Below are positions 1 to 11,187 of a DNA stretch of 64,000 nt, in pieces. Position 1 is the stretch's first letter; every line of letters begins with the position of its first letter. The stretch lies in the NCBI GenBank assembly GCA_046349635.1, contig JAXMBX010000004.1, positions 122,777 through 186,776 of the forward strand. The letters run 5' to 3'. The position numbers and the translations under genes were made by a program. A model generated the notes under the pieces. It did not search any database. It saw only the letters and a list, made by a program, of their open reading frames with translations, and had not been told where the DNA came from. This stretch comes from JAXMBX01 sp046349635. GTDB lineage: Bacteria > Planctomycetota > Planctomycetia > Planctomycetales > Planctomycetaceae.

Positions 1-1902
1 CGCGTAAAGGTTGCCAAGGCGTGGGACAAGAAAGAAGCCGTTGAGATCCGGAAAGCGGATGAATTCCTGAATACCGCCGATCAGCACGTCAAGGATTTGA
101 CCGCCAAGAGTGACGGCACGCCGTATGCCTTCATTGGTCTACAACTGCAGGACATCTCCCAACTCCACATCCAACCCGCGAAGCATCATCTCGGGGACGT
201 CACGTTGTTTGACACTGCCGCCAGTGCCGACGACCTGACAACCTCCCTCGTGCACATCCAGCGCGCGATTGAGCTTTTGGAGAAGCTGACCCGGCAATAC
301 GAGGCGGTGAAAATCAACCAGAAAGTCGCGGACACGATGACCCGCGTCAAGAAGATGCACCAGCTCTTCCTGGAAGGGACGTTCGCGATGCTGAAATCTC
401 AGAAGCCGACGCTGAACCCCAAGGAACGGGCCTTCATGGAACTCGAATTAAGCGACGAGTACCTGCAGAAGTTACAGGAGCTGCTCAAGAAGAAGTTGGA
501 GATTCAGGCGGAACTGGCAAAGGTCCTGTCTCAGGACCCCGGCTGTTGAAGCGTTACATGGCTCGCAGTCGGCTGGAGGCGACCACGCTCCGGGATCAGT
601 TGACCCTGTTGAACAATCGCCAGCAGCAACTGATGCAGGAAGTTAAAGCGGGTCTCTCACCGGCGGACAAAGGTGAGGGAAAGCTTCGATTGAAGAATCA
701 CCTTTCGCATCGAGTCGAGAGTGCGAATCAGTTGGCCCAGCACACGTCGGAAATGTTCGACAATTACGTCGTCTGGACGCCGCGCGATCTGGATGTGGAG
801 AAGGGTAGCCTGGGGACATTCAAAGCCAAGGGAGTGAAGCTCGTCGCGTCGATGACGGAACTTGCCGCGCAGTCGAAAGCGAAGAAACCCGCCGAATTTC
901 TGCCGACCGCCGAACTGGCTTACCAGCAGATCCGGGATTTCCACGACACGCTCCCCAATCTGCTGGACGACAACCATCATCCGCAGATGGCGACGCACAT
1001 CGCCCACCGCATGGAAGAATCGGAGAAGCTGATCACGGACATTTCGGGCTGGATGCGGAAGGAGCAGATGCTGAACCAGGGACAGCACAACTTGATTGTT
1101 GAAGTCGACCAGCACCGGATTACGGTCGACACGGTGGAGTTGGCCCGCAAGCTGACGAGCATCAAGGCTCAATGCGAGGGGATCAGCAGGGAGTTAGCGG
1201 AGAAGGCGGACAAATTCCTCCTGACGATGGAAGTCGACCTCGTTCCGGAACTGGAGCTCTGCCAGGTTTCGTTCAGCGACGACAAGTGCCGCAAAGCGAT
1301 CGAGCACCAGGCCAAGTCGATCGAATACTACGCGCGGGCGGAAAAGGAACTGGACGAACTGATGGTCGGGATCATCAAGCACCTGGATTCGCTGCCGTAC
1401 GATAAGAATCCGCAATTTCCCGACGGTGCGGAACCGGAGTCACTGGATCAGTTGTTGGCGATGCTGGAGAACGAGGCAAAGGCCGCCGAATCCTTGGGAA
1501 TTCCCTGCTGCCGTCCCTCGAACCTGATGATTGAGAAAGATTGGGCGACAGCCGGTTCGATGCCGGGCGGAGGCTCCGGTGCCGGCAGGGGGCCCGGGCG
1601 CCGCACGATGCAGGTACAAGCGCAGCTGGATCAGGCGAAGCAGGCGAATGACATGGCGGAGAAGATCCGCAAACAGACGGACGAAGCACTGAAGAAATTG
1701 ATGAAGCAGGCCCTCAATGCGGGAGGCATGGGCGGATTGGCGAAGAGAAGAAGGAACGGACTTGGGACACGTTGGGCTCGAAGCTCGAAGACACCATGCG
1801 CCAAGGGCGAGGCAATCTCCTCCCGAACAGTATCGTAAGGCGATCGAGCAATACTTCGAATCACTGGCCGGGAAAAAGACCGACCTCAGCCCGGTTAAGT
1901 AG
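1..1902 (+). pseudogene. C-terminal part of a large coiled-coil protein, frameshifted
   Basis: The reading frame is open from base 1, so the start lies outside the window. The translation is almost entirely charged and helical, rich in E, K, L and Q, as expected of a long coiled coil. Three frames are needed to read it. Frame 1 runs to a stop at 547-549. Frame 3 continues from about 546, and the natural junction would read DPELLKRYMARS. Frame 2 takes over near 1740, and frame 1 returns near 1825, giving the C-terminus EQYRKAIEQYFESLAGK. That ending resembles the C-termini of large planctomycetal DUF4175-like membrane proteins, but this link is a weak impression. There is a Gly-rich stretch at 1561-1600. 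Function is unknown. The breaks may be sequencing errors or real decay. Confidence 0.55.
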
Positions 1903-2372
1903 TCAGGTTCCGTTCGGGAGATCACGTCCTCACTCTCCTCAGAAAAGGTTCTCATGGTGACACTTCGCTTTGAGTGTCGGACCTCTCCTCTTCCGTCTGA
2001 TTGTCCTTCACAAGGGAAAATAGGTTGTCCGTGCCGAGAACGGACGTGTTCTCAAGAGTTAGACCATTCGCCATCTTCGAGCGCCCTGAAAGATTCTGGG
2101 AGGGGATGTTGCCGTCGCTTGCGGAAGATGTCATGGGCGTCAGCTTGAGAGGTATTACGCTTTCAAGGTCCCGCCACCGCCATCACCCCCCTGTCAGCAA
2201 CAGCATCCCGACACCTGCAAGCGAGATCTTTCGCCGATAGCTACGGGGGTTAAAACGCAGAATCAGTCGTGTTCACAATATCCTTTTCCTGTTGAGAGGC
2301 CAGAGGTTGTAGCATTTTTTGTGTGTCGCCGAGCATCTTGTGTGGGAAAGTCTCTTGCCGGACCCCTGTTGA
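1903..2372. other. Intergenic stretch with no supported gene
   Basis: About 470 bases lie between the broken coiled-coil gene and the imuA leader. Short open frames exist in several phases, but none shows a ribosome binding site, a recognisable motif or consistent codon use. I see nothing functional here beyond presumed upstream DNA of imuA. Confidence 0.5.
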
Positions 2373-2392
2373 TGAATGTATACGTGTGTTCA
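2373..2392. promoter_or_regulatory. Possible SOS-type operator upstream of imuA
   Basis: The stretch begins TGAA and ends TTCA around a GTATAC core, 20 bases long and ending 20 bases before the imuA ATG. The dyad is imperfect: about half the symmetric positions pair. imuA-imuB-dnaE2 cassettes are LexA-controlled in many bacteria, which is why this site was considered. No LexA gene is in the window and the planctomycete LexA motif is not known to me, so this is tentative. Confidence 0.2.
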
Positions 2393-2412
2393 GTTGTTAG
2401 GGGAGATAGGGA

Positions 2413-3129
2413 ATGTCTTCACAGGCGGCGACAGTTCAGAGGCTTCGAAACCAACTGCGCGAGTTGGAGGGGGCTCGTCCGCGCGCTCGTAAAACGGCTT
2501 TGATGTCCACCGGAATAACGGCCCTTGATGATCTTTTGCCCACTCGTGGTCTTGAATCCGGAACACTGTCGGAATGGCTGGCGGCTGAAGGTTCGCTGGC
2601 CGGAATTCTCTCACTATTCACTCTGAGAGGGGTTCTCGCTGCTCCTGGCACATACGCCGCATTGATTGATGGACAGGGAGAGATTTCCCCGCTGGCGTGT
2701 GCCGGGTGGGGAGTGGACCTGAACCGATTGTTGCTCATCCAGCCGGCTTCGCACCAGGAGACCTGGTGGGCTGTTGAACAATGCCTCCGCTCCAAAGCAA
2801 TCCAGGCCGTCTGGGGGCAACTGCAGGACGTTCCTGAACGGGTGTTTCGTCGTTGGCTTCTCGCGGCGGAGGCCGGCGGAGGCGTCGGAATCTTTCTCAG
2901 GCCGGAGCGCGTGCGGCGGACTCCCACCTGGTCCCACATCCGTTGGGCTGTCCATCTCGTCCCCGGTGCCGGAATTGCCGGTCATCGTCTCGAAATCGAA
3001 TTGCTCGCCTGCCGTCATGGAACCAGCGGGCAGCGTGTGTTGGTGGATCTCGATCATGCAACGAGTTCTGTCCGTGTGGTTTCCGAATTGGAGCGTGCAG
3101 CGTCGCCAGTGGCAGCGACCGGATCTTAA
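2413..3129 (+). CDS. imuA: ImuA-like translesion synthesis accessory protein
   Basis: This 238-residue protein belongs to the ImuA/SulA-like group of RecA-fold proteins that accompany ImuB and DnaE2. Visible features are an N-terminal helical region, the segment STGITALDDLLPTRGLESGTL, which corresponds to the start of the RecA-like core, and a C-terminal half with paired strands ending in Ser/Ala-rich sequence. No canonical Walker A lysine is apparent, as in many ImuA proteins. The ATG at 2413 follows a purine-rich GGGGAGATAGGG. The gene overlaps the start of imuB by 74 bases. Its role is presumed to be assembly or activation of the mutasome on damaged DNA. The neighbours make the assignment firm despite weak sequence conservation in this family. 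Confidence 0.85.
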   Translation: MSSQAATVQRLRNQLRELEGARPRARKTALMSTGITALDDLLPTRGLESGTLSEWLAAEGSLAGILSLFTLRGVLAAPGTYAALIDGQGEISPLACAGWGVDLNRLLLIQPASHQETWWAVEQCLRSKAIQAVWGQLQDVPERVFRRWLLAAEAGGGVGIFLRPERVRRTPTWSHIRWAVHLVPGAGIAGHRLEIELLACRHGTSGQRVLVDLDHATSSVRVVSELERAASPVAATGS

Positions 3130-4567
3130 AGCGCGTCCGCTCATTCTCTACAGTTCCTCAGGGAATTCCCGCCGCGTGGTTACCGCCTGTTGCAACCGCG
3201 CGAGACGTTATGGGATCCGCCCCGGTTTGCCGTTGATTGAAGCCCAGGGGATTTTTCCTCCCGAGGTATCACCGAAACCCCAGTGGGAGCCTCAGAATCT
3301 GGTGGGGGATCGTGAGGGGCTTCGGCAACTCGTTCCGTTGTGTCAGACGTTTTCCCCGCTTGTCGGAATCGACCACGAGGGGCTGACCCTCGACATCGAT
3401 GGCTGTGCCTCGCTGTTCGGAGGTGAAGGCAATCTTCTGGATCAGTTGGCAGGAGAGCTGCAAAAGAGGAGTTTGAAGGGCAGGTTGGCCATCGCCGGGA
3501 CAATTGGTTCGGCTTGGGGGTTTTCCCGATTCTCATCAGAACCCCGCACGATCATCCCCCCTGGGGAAGATTTTACCTGTTTGGCTGGGCTTCCCCTGGC
3601 GGCATTACGGCTTGAGGACACGGTTCTGGGTCGCTTTCGCCGGTTGGGGATCCAGACGGTTGAGCAATTTCTCAAACTTCCCCGTACCTCCTTGCCGTCC
3701 CGATTCGGGAAGGAGATCCTCACCCGCTGGGACCAGGCCTGCGGGGAAGTTTCCGAAACATTCACGCCGGAACGTCTCACGGAACCGGTTGCGACCACTT
3801 GGGAACATGAAGAAGGGCTGACGGGTCTCTCGGCTCTGGAATTCGTGTGGCGGCAACTCCTGGAATCGTTGTTGTTACCCATGATAGAAAAGCGTCTCGG
3901 GGTCCAGGAGTTGACCTGCGAATACCGGGGAGATTTTCCTGCCGTTTCCTGGGACATTCGTCTGTTGAATCCTGCGACCGATCCCCAACACGTCCTTGGA
4001 CTCCTCCGGTTAAGGCTGGAAAAATCACCCCTTGGCTTTCCGATTACTCGCATTCGGATTGAAGCCCAGCGGTTGACCCGGCTCGCGGAACGTCCGCAAA
4101 CCTTGTTTGATACCGATCCGGCAGCCTCGCGGCAGCGGGACTTCAGTCGGCTGGTAGAACAACTCAGCCAACGTCTCGGTTCGGAAGCCGTTCTCCAGGC
4201 GCGATTGAACCCCGACCCGCAACCGGAGTTTGCCTGCACGGTCTCCCCCTGGGTCTCTCAGGACCGCACCAACCCTGCGAAAATCTTGCACTCATCTTCT
4301 TACCGTCCTCTCCGGATGTTCCACTCTCCGGAACCCGTGCGGATGGTCTCAGTTGTCCCTGATGGTCCCCCGGTCCGCTTGTTCTGGAAATCCGAGTCTC
4401 TTGGCTGCATTCGCTGGTGGGGGCCGGAACGGATCGAAACCGGCTGGTGGCGCGAACGGGACGTCAAGCGGGATTACTATCGGGTCGAAACCGATTCCGG
4501 GCAATGCCTCTGGGTATTTCGGGACCGTACATCAGAAGGTTGGTACCTGCATGGGGTGTTCGAATAA
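3056..4567 (+). CDS. imuB: ImuB, Y-family DNA polymerase-like mutasome protein
   Basis: The 503-residue product starts [12 protein letters not shown], the usual opening of ImuB, so 3056 was preferred over earlier codons. It carries the Y-family palm and finger region (residues 1-250, with [14 protein letters not shown] and a following RLAIAGT strand), the little-finger region, and the conserved ImuB tail with [10 protein letters not shown] and RDYYRVET followed by WYLHGVFE. ImuB proteins usually lack the catalytic carboxylates of active Y-family polymerases and act as a hub linking the beta clamp, ImuA and DnaE2. The stop TAA shares its last base with the ATG of dnaE2 (ATAATG arrangement), indicating translational coupling. 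The reading frame is intact. Confidence 0.9.
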   Translation: MQRVLSVWFPNWSVQRRQWQRPDLKARPLILYSSSGNSRRVVTACCNRARRYGIRPGLPLIEAQGIFPPEVSPKPQWEPQNLVGDREGLRQLVPLCQTFSPLVGIDHEGLTLDIDGCASLFGGEGNLLDQLAGELQKRSLKGRLAIAGTIGSAWGFSRFSSEPRTIIPPGEDFTCLAGLPLAALRLEDTVLGRFRRLGIQTVEQFLKLPRTSLPSRFGKEILTRWDQACGEVSETFTPERLTEPVATTWEHEEGLTGLSALEFVWRQLLESLLLPMIEKRLGVQELTCEYRGDFPAVSWDIRLLNPATDPQHVLGLLRLRLEKSPLGFPITRIRIEAQRLTRLAERPQTLFDTDPAASRQRDFSRLVEQLSQRLGSEAVLQARLNPDPQPEFACTVSPWVSQDRTNPAKILHSSSYRPLRMFHSPEPVRMVSVVPDGPPVRLFWKSESLGCIRWWGPERIETGWWRERDVKRDYYRVETDSGQCLWVFRDRTSEGWYLHGVFE

Positions 4568-7500
4568 TGCCCGACATCCCTTGGCCGAAATCCCGCACGC
4601 CGACTGTTCCAGAGCCGGAGGTACCAGGCAGTCCTGTCCCCTATGCGGAACTGCACTGCCGCACAAATTTCTCGTTTCTCGAAGGGGGCTCGCATCCCGA
4701 CGAACTGGTGAACCAGGCCGCGCAACTCGGCTATCGGGCGATCGCCATCACCGACCGGGCCTCCGTCGCGGGAGTGGTCCGTGCACATGTGGCCGCGAAA
4801 CAAGTCGGCCTCAAACTTCTCATTGGGTCGGAGGTGTTTCCGATCGATGCTCCTCCCGTCATACTCTGGGCAAAGTCTCGGAGTGGTTATGGTCAGCTTT
4901 GCCGGTTGCTCACCAAAGGCCGACGGAACGCTCCCAAGGGCGAATGTCGTTTGGCTTGCCGGGATATTGCCGATCATCACGGCGAGCTTTTAGCCGGGGT
5001 TCTCCTCACGCCGGAAACGGATTCCAATTCCCTGGCGAGTTACCGGGAGATTTTCGGGGACCGGCTTTATCTCCTCGCCCACCTGCAACGGGGGCCCAAT
5101 GATCCCCGCCAGTTGGAACAGTGGCAAACATTCTCCCGCAACATTCAGGTTCCACTTGCTGCCTGCAATGCCGTCCTCTACCACACCCCGGAGCGCCGCT
5201 ACCTGCAAGACGTTCTGACCGCGATCCGGCTCGGCTGCACCGTGGCGGACCTGGGAGCTGAACGAGTCGGAAACAGTGAGCGGCACCTCAAACCCTTTGC
5301 CGACCTCCAAACGCAATTCCCCCGGGAACTCCTCGTTCGAACCATCGACATTGCTGCCCGCTGCACCTTCTCCCTCGACGAACTCCGCTATGAATATCCG
5401 GAGGAATTGTGTCCACCCGGAAAAACCCCCCTCCAGTACCTCTCCGAACTGGTCTGGAGTCATGTGCAAGAGATTTATCCCTGCGGCACCCCTCCCAAAG
5501 TACAGCGCCTGCTGGAGCACGAACTCAGGTTGATCGAAACGCTCCATTACGAGGCCTACTTTCTCACCGTCTGGGATTTGGTCCGTTTCGCCCGCAGCAA
5601 GGGAATTCTGTGCCAGGGGAGGGGGTCCGCCGCCAACTCCGCTGTCTGCTACTGCCTGGGGGTAACGTCCGTCGACCCTGAACGGATCGATGTGCTGTTT
5701 GAGCGGTTCATCAGCCAGGAACGGAACGAGGCTCCGGACATCGACATTGATTTCGAGCACGAGCGTCGCGAAGAGGTGTTGCAGTACATCTATGAGAAAT
5801 ACGGCCGGGACCGCGCAGGGATGACTGCCACTGTGATCACGTATCGTCCCCGCTCCGCCATGCGGGACGTTGGCAAAGCCCTCGGCCTGTCGCTCGATCG
5901 CGTGGACACGCTCTCCAAATCCATCGACCGGGCGACCGAAACCGAGAAGTGGGACACCCGCTTTCGGGAGGTGGGCTTAAATCCCCGCTCTCGGATCTCC
6001 CGGCAACTGCATTACCTGTGTGGCGAAATTCTGGGTTTCCCGCGGCATCTTTCCCAGCACACCGGTGGCATGGTGATGACGCAGGGCCCATTGTGTGAAC
6101 TCGTTCCCATTGAAAACGCCTCCATGCCGGGGCGGACCGTCGTGCAGTGGGATAAGGATGATCTCGACGCGCTGGGAGTCCTCAAAGTCGATTGCTTGGC
6201 GCTCGGCATGCTCACCGCCATTCGCAAGGCCTTTGACCTGATCAAGCTCCACACCGGGAAGCGGTGGACGCTCGCCACGATTCCGGCAGAAGATCCCGAC
6301 GTCTACGACATGATCGATGAGGCCGACACGATGGGGGTCTTCCAGATCGAAAGCCGGGCCCAGATGTCGATGCTCCCGCGCCTGAAGCCTCGCTGCTTTT
6401 ACGATCTCGTGATCGAAGTCGCGATTGTCCGTCCCGGGCCGATCCAGGGAAAGATGGTGCACCCCTACCTTCGGCGACGGCAAGGACTGGAACCGATCAG
6501 CTACCCCAGTCCTGAAGTCAAGGAGGTATTGTGCAAGACGCTGGGCGTTCCGCTGTTTCAGGAGCAGGCCATGCGGTTGGCGGTTGTGGCCGCCGGGTTC
6601 ACCCCGGGAGAAGCGGATCAACTTCGCCGCGCCATGGCCGCTTGGCGTCGTTCCGGCGTCATTGAACGCTTTCGCGAGAAACTGAAAGCTGACTCCCTAA
6701 AAACGGATATCCCCAGGAATTCGCTGATCGACTGTACGAGCAGATTCAGGGCTTCGGCCAGTATGGTTTCCCGAACTCTCCCACTCCGCCAGCTTTGCCC
6801 GGTTGGTGTACGTCTCCAGTTGGCTCAAGCGTTATCACCACGCCGCGTTTACTGCCGCTCTCATCAACAGCCAACCCATGGGCTTTTATCAGCCCTCCCA
6901 ACTGTTCCGGGATGCTCGAGAGCATGGAATCCTCATTCGCTCCGCAGACATCAACCACAGCGACACTGATTGCACGCTGGAGGACGTCGGACAGCATTTT
7001 CCGGAATGGGGGATCCGGCTGGGCTGGAGGCTGGTCAGCGGCCTTCCCGGAAGCCTGCCGGAAAAACCATCGTTCGCTGCCGGGAGGCGGGGGAGTTTCA
7101 GTCGCACGAGGATTTTGTGACCCGGAGCCGGCTCTCGTCACCCATTCTTCAACTGCTGGCTGACGCGGATGTGTTCCGCTCCGTCGAACTCGACCGCCGG
7201 CACGCCCTCTGGAAGGGGCTTCCTAAGACAGAACAGCATAAACTCTTTGATGAGGATTCAGGAAACGAAGGTCCGGTCTCTCTCCCTCCCCTCAGCCATG
7301 CGGAGCAGGTGATCGCGGACTACTGTACGACTGGCTTGTCTCTCAAGGGGCATCCGCTGCAGTTCATTCGGAATCAATTGCGGGATGGGGAGATCGTTCG
7401 AACGGTGGATCTCGGCACGCTGCCCAAAAACCGCCGGTATCGGGTGGCTGGGATCGTCATTCTCCGGCAGAGGCCGGGTACGGCCAAGGGGATCACGTTT

Positions 7501-7713
7501 GTGACGATCGAGGACGAGACCGGGACGGCCAACCTCATCGTCCATCGGAATATCTGGGAGCAATTCCGCAGGATTGCTCACGGTTCCCCAGCGTGGGTCG
7601 TCGAGGGGATGTTACAGCGCGACCAGGGGGTGATCCATTTGATTGTAGAGAAGCTGGAAGATCTGTCCGGGGCTCTGACGAACGTCCGCCTCAAGTCTCG
7701 AGATTTCCAGTAG
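4567..7713 (+). pseudogene. dnaE2: Error-prone DNA polymerase DnaE2, interrupted by three frameshifts
   Basis: Read through its breaks, the product is about 1048 residues, normal for DnaE2 (the C-family polymerase of the ImuA/B mutasome). The N-terminal PHP domain reads [18 protein letters not shown]; the usual second His of the HCHS motif is Arg. The polymerase core has the catalytic aspartates in [12 protein letters not shown] at about residue 395 and [14 protein letters not shown] before it. A C-terminal OB-fold segment reads GITFVTIEDETGTANLIV. Frame 1 holds to about 6690, frame 3 reads [20 protein letters not shown], frame 2 resumes at about 6782 with [20 protein letters not shown], and frame 1 returns near 7055. 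The shifts sit beside CCC or AAAAA runs. Either the gene is dead or these are base-calling errors; upstream imuA and imuB are intact. Confidence 0.85.
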
Positions 7714-8355
7714 ATGCGAGCAGAAGATCCCAGCCCGATTGAAACCGTCGCGATGCAAGATAAGACTGACTCGAAACTCTCATTCGAGCCACCGACGCTA
7801 ACATGACATCTGAATTACCAGAATTCGACAACTCGCACATTCCCACCGATATTGAGGCTCCCATGCATCTACCAGACAATGCCGAAGTAGTGGAACTTTG
7901 GACGGGGCCCGCGGAATTGATTCACGGAGATAAAAAGCAATTGGTGAAGGCGGAACTGCAGAAGTGTGCGGTGGCACAGGCGTTGTAGAGGGCATCGAGC
8001 CAGAGGTTCGGGCGACGGATCGGTTCCCAGAGCGGATGTGGGAATCGTTATCGCGCTGATGCCGGCGTTAACCGGGAGAGGGCCACGACGTTCGAGTGCG
8101 TCGGCAGAGATCCGGGGCATGGTCGAGACGATCGCCCGGGAAACGCTTTTGCGAAGGTCTACGACCCCTCCCGTGACGGCCCACAGCCATCATGTCTGTC
8201 GGTGTATCTGCCATGCGGAGTTCTAGTGAGGATTGTCGATGTCGACGGGTGAAAACGTTGCTGCAGGGCTGTATCGTCAGAAGGGGGAGCCGAAACAATA
8301 AGTGGCATGGTCGGCTTACGGTTAAGCGTGCTTGGGCAAGTCTACAGGAGCAGGC
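7714..8355 (+). other. Region with possible remnant of an unidentified gene
   Basis: About 640 bases separate dnaE2 from the fusion gene. An open frame at 7803-7988 encodes 61 residues beginning MTSELPEF and containing EVVELWTGPAELIHGDKKQ. It has plausible protein composition but no recognisable family. Sequence that could continue it appears in another frame (VEGIEPEVRATDRFPERMWE) just after its stop. This resembles a short gene broken by a frameshift, but I cannot name it. The last 130 bases are the leader of the next gene. Confidence 0.3.
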
Positions 8356-10854
8356 ATGGGCCAGGAAATCGCCGGTAGCCGGTTCAAATACTATGATTTT
8401 CATCGGTTCGAAAAACTCTTACGCCAGGAGATGGAACTCCTGCGGCTGTGGTTTTCCGAACGTCGTTTCTCAACGAAACGGTCGATCGCCGGTCTAGAAT
8501 TGGAAGCGTGGCTGGCAGACCTCGATGGGCAACCCATCCCTTGGAATGAGCAAGTCATCTCCTGTGCAGGTTCCCCGGATATCGTTCCGGAACTTTCCCG
8601 CTTTAACGTGGAGTTTAACGTTGCCCCAAAAGCGCTGGCTGGTCGAGGTCTCGCGGAACTCGCCGAGGATCTCGGCAAAACCTGGCGACTGTGTGAAGAG
8701 GCAGCGAACAATCTCGGGGCATCGGTACTTTCTATCGGAATCTTGCCCACCGTCACCGATTCAATGCTCTTGTTGGCGATTATCTCCAACATGCATCGGT
8801 ATCAGGCGCTCAACGAACAAGTGTTGCGGATGCGGCAGGGGAGGCCGCTCCGTCTCGATGTGCGGGGGCAGGAGTCTCTGGTGACAGAGCATCGTGACGT
8901 GATGTTAGAATCTGCGGCCACGTCATTTCAGTTGCACCTGCAGACGCCGCTAGAGGAAGCAGTGCGCTCTTACAATGCGGCGATGATCGCCTCGGCACCT
9001 CTGGTGGCCATCGCTGGAAACTCGCCGTTTCTTTTCGGAAAAATGCTGTGGGAGGAAACCCGGATTCCCCTGTTTGAGCAAGCCGTGGACTTGGGATGCC
9101 AATCGCTCCCCCGAGTGACCTTTGGTTCCGGTTACGCGGAGGAAAGTCTCGCGGAGATCTTTGAGGAGAACGCGGCCAGATATCCGATATTGTTGCCGCT
9201 CGCGATGGACAGTCCTTCGGAACACCTGGCGCACTTAAGGCTCTTGAACGGGACGATCTGGCGCTGGAATCGGCCACTCATCGGCTTCGACGATGATGGC
9301 ACGCCTCATCTGCGGATTGAACATCGAGTGATGGCCGCCGGGCCGACACTGGCGGATATGACCGCCAATATGGCCATGTTTTATGGTCTGGTGGAAAATC
9401 TGGCGCACGATCCCACCCCGCCGGAATCCCGTTTACCTTTCGAAGCGACGCGTGAAAACTTCTATCGCGCAGCCCGTTTCGGACTGGATGCGGAAGTAGA
9501 GTGGATACAGGGGGCAAAGCACCGATTATGTCACCTGATTCTCCATGAACTACTCCCCATGGCCGCATCAGGTCTGACCCGGTTGAGGGTCGACTCCGCG
9601 CTCATCGCGGAGTGGCTTGCGATCATCGAGGCGCGAGCCCGTACCGGCCAGACGGGGGCCGTCTGGCAAAGGCGTTACGTCGAGCGGCACGGCAGGGACT
9701 TCGCTGCCCTGACTCAGGCGTACCGCGAAAGGCAGCAGCTCGGCGAGCCGGTCCATACATGGCCGACTGATCGATGTATTAAATCCGTGCCCTGTTCGAG
9801 AAAGAGATCGATGTTGCGAATCATAGACAGTTTGCCTCCCGGACTGCTCACGGCGAAAGCAACCGAGCTTGCCGATTTACTGGAGCAGCCCACGTTGATC
9901 CATCTTCCGGGCCGCCGTCCGGAACCCCTGTTTGTCTCCATTTTGTTGCATGGCAATGAGGATGTCGGATTACTTGCAATCCAGGCATGGTTTCGCGAGC
10001 ACGGAAATCAGGTTCTCCCGAGGGCGTTGTCCCTCTTCATCGGGAACGTGGCCGCTGCAAAGGAAAATGTGCGACGTCTCCCCAACCAGCCCGATTACAA
10101 TCGTGTATGGCCGGGGGCCGAACGCGATGACACCCCTGAACACGCGATGATGCGACATATTGTTGATGAAATGCGCGCACGGAACGTTTTTGCCAGTATT
10201 GACCTGCATAATAACACCGGCTGGAATCCGCACTATACGTGTGTGACCCATCGGGAGGACACCCATTGCCAATTGGCGGCGATCTTCGGACGAACTGCCG
10301 TTTATTTTCAGCGGCCGCGCGGCGTCCAAACGATGGCGTTCGCCGAACATTGCCCCGCGGTAACCTGCGAGTGCGGCAAAGTCGGGGACGAAGCGGGTGT
10401 GCTGCACGCCACAGAGTTTTTGGATGCCTGCCTGCATCTCGCAGAGATTCCCCGCCACCCATTGCCGGCGGGCGATCTGCACCTCTTTCATACGGTGGCC
10501 ACGGTCAATATTCCCGATCGTGTCAGATTGGTTGTTGGAGAGTCCGAACGCGTGTCGCAACTTACGGAGTTGGATCTCATCCTCCGCGGTGATTTGGATC
10601 GGCTTAACTTTCAGGAGCTGAAAATCGGAACGCGGTTGGGAAAAACTCAGCGCCACGCTCCGATGCCTTTGATTGTCACAGATCAATCTGGTCGAGATGT
10701 TACGGCACATTATCTGAGGAATAATGACGGAGACATCGAAGTTTGCAAACCCGTCATTCCGTCGATGTTCACATTGAATGAAACCGTGATCCGACAAGAC
10801 TGTTTAGGTTACTTCATGGAAGAGCTCGACCGGGAATCAACACCGTCGTATTGA
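8356..10854 (+). CDS. Fusion of GCS2-type carboxylate-amine ligase and AstE/M14 deacylase
   Basis: The 832-residue product has two parts. Residues 1 to about 470 match the GCS2 / glutamate-cysteine ligase-like family (ATP-dependent carboxylate-amine ligases), with LELEAWLADLDG, ELSRFNVEFNV and the late LRIEHRVMAAGPTLADM segments. Residues from about 480, beginning MLRIIDSLPPG, match the succinylglutamate desuccinylase/aspartoacylase zinc enzymes: the metal-binding HGNEDVG motif and later SIDLHNNTGWNPHY and CECGKVGDEAG. The ATG at 8356 is chosen because AGGAG lies six bases upstream; a TTG at 8332 is in frame. The linker PTDRCIKSVPCSRKRS looks like translated spacer, and a TGA lies in the +1 phase exactly there, so two adjacent genes joined by an indel is a live alternative. 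Predicted cytoplasmic; ligation and deacylation of the same amide-linked compound is inference. Confidence 0.75.
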   Translation: MGQEIAGSRFKYYDFHRFEKLLRQEMELLRLWFSERRFSTKRSIAGLELEAWLADLDGQPIPWNEQVISCAGSPDIVPELSRFNVEFNVAPKALAGRGLAELAEDLGKTWRLCEEAANNLGASVLSIGILPTVTDSMLLLAIISNMHRYQALNEQVLRMRQGRPLRLDVRGQESLVTEHRDVMLESAATSFQLHLQTPLEEAVRSYNAAMIASAPLVAIAGNSPFLFGKMLWEETRIPLFEQAVDLGCQSLPRVTFGSGYAEESLAEIFEENAARYPILLPLAMDSPSEHLAHLRLLNGTIWRWNRPLIGFDDDGTPHLRIEHRVMAAGPTLADMTANMAMFYGLVENLAHDPTPPESRLPFEATRENFYRAARFGLDAEVEWIQGAKHRLCHLILHELLPMAASGLTRLRVDSALIAEWLAIIEARARTGQTGAVWQRRYVERHGRDFAALTQAYRERQQLGEPVHTWPTDRCIKSVPCSRKRSMLRIIDSLPPGLLTAKATELADLLEQPTLIHLPGRRPEPLFVSILLHGNEDVGLLAIQAWFREHGNQVLPRALSLFIGNVAAAKENVRRLPNQPDYNRVWPGAERDDTPEHAMMRHIVDEMRARNVFASIDLHNNTGWNPHYTCVTHREDTHCQLAAIFGRTAVYFQRPRGVQTMAFAEHCPAVTCECGKVGDEAGVLHATEFLDACLHLAEIPRHPLPAGDLHLFHTVATVNIPDRVRLVVGESERVSQLTELDLILRGDLDRLNFQELKIGTRLGKTQRHAPMPLIVTDQSGRDVTAHYLRNNDGDIEVCKPVIPSMFTLNETVIRQDCLGYFMEELDRESTPSY

Positions 10855-11187
10855 CGGACTGAAAGCTTTGCCACTTCCAAGTCAGTGGGAAGCCACACGA
10901 CACTCCAGTTTGACTGGGCAGTCCTCTTGGAGTTCATGACCGCGATTTTGTTCTTGACGCGAACAAATCACCTCTCTGGCATTGTCAAACGAACGACAGG
11001 AGATTCTCCGGAGCGGCAATCCTTTAGACACTTCTCCTTGAACGGTTAATCCACACACTGGTAAACTCCTTGTTGTCTGGCAGAACTCTTCTCCGTAACG
11101 AAGCGGCTAAGCTTCAGCTCGCGGAACTCTGAATAGCCGCGTCGATTCCTGTTCTACTCTCGGGATCTGGATGGTGGGAGTGTCTTG
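10855..11187. other. Intergenic spacer
   Basis: About 330 bases with no supported gene. Presumably it contains the promoter of the following surface-protein gene. I see no terminator-like hairpin with a T-run and no repeated element. Confidence 0.4.
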
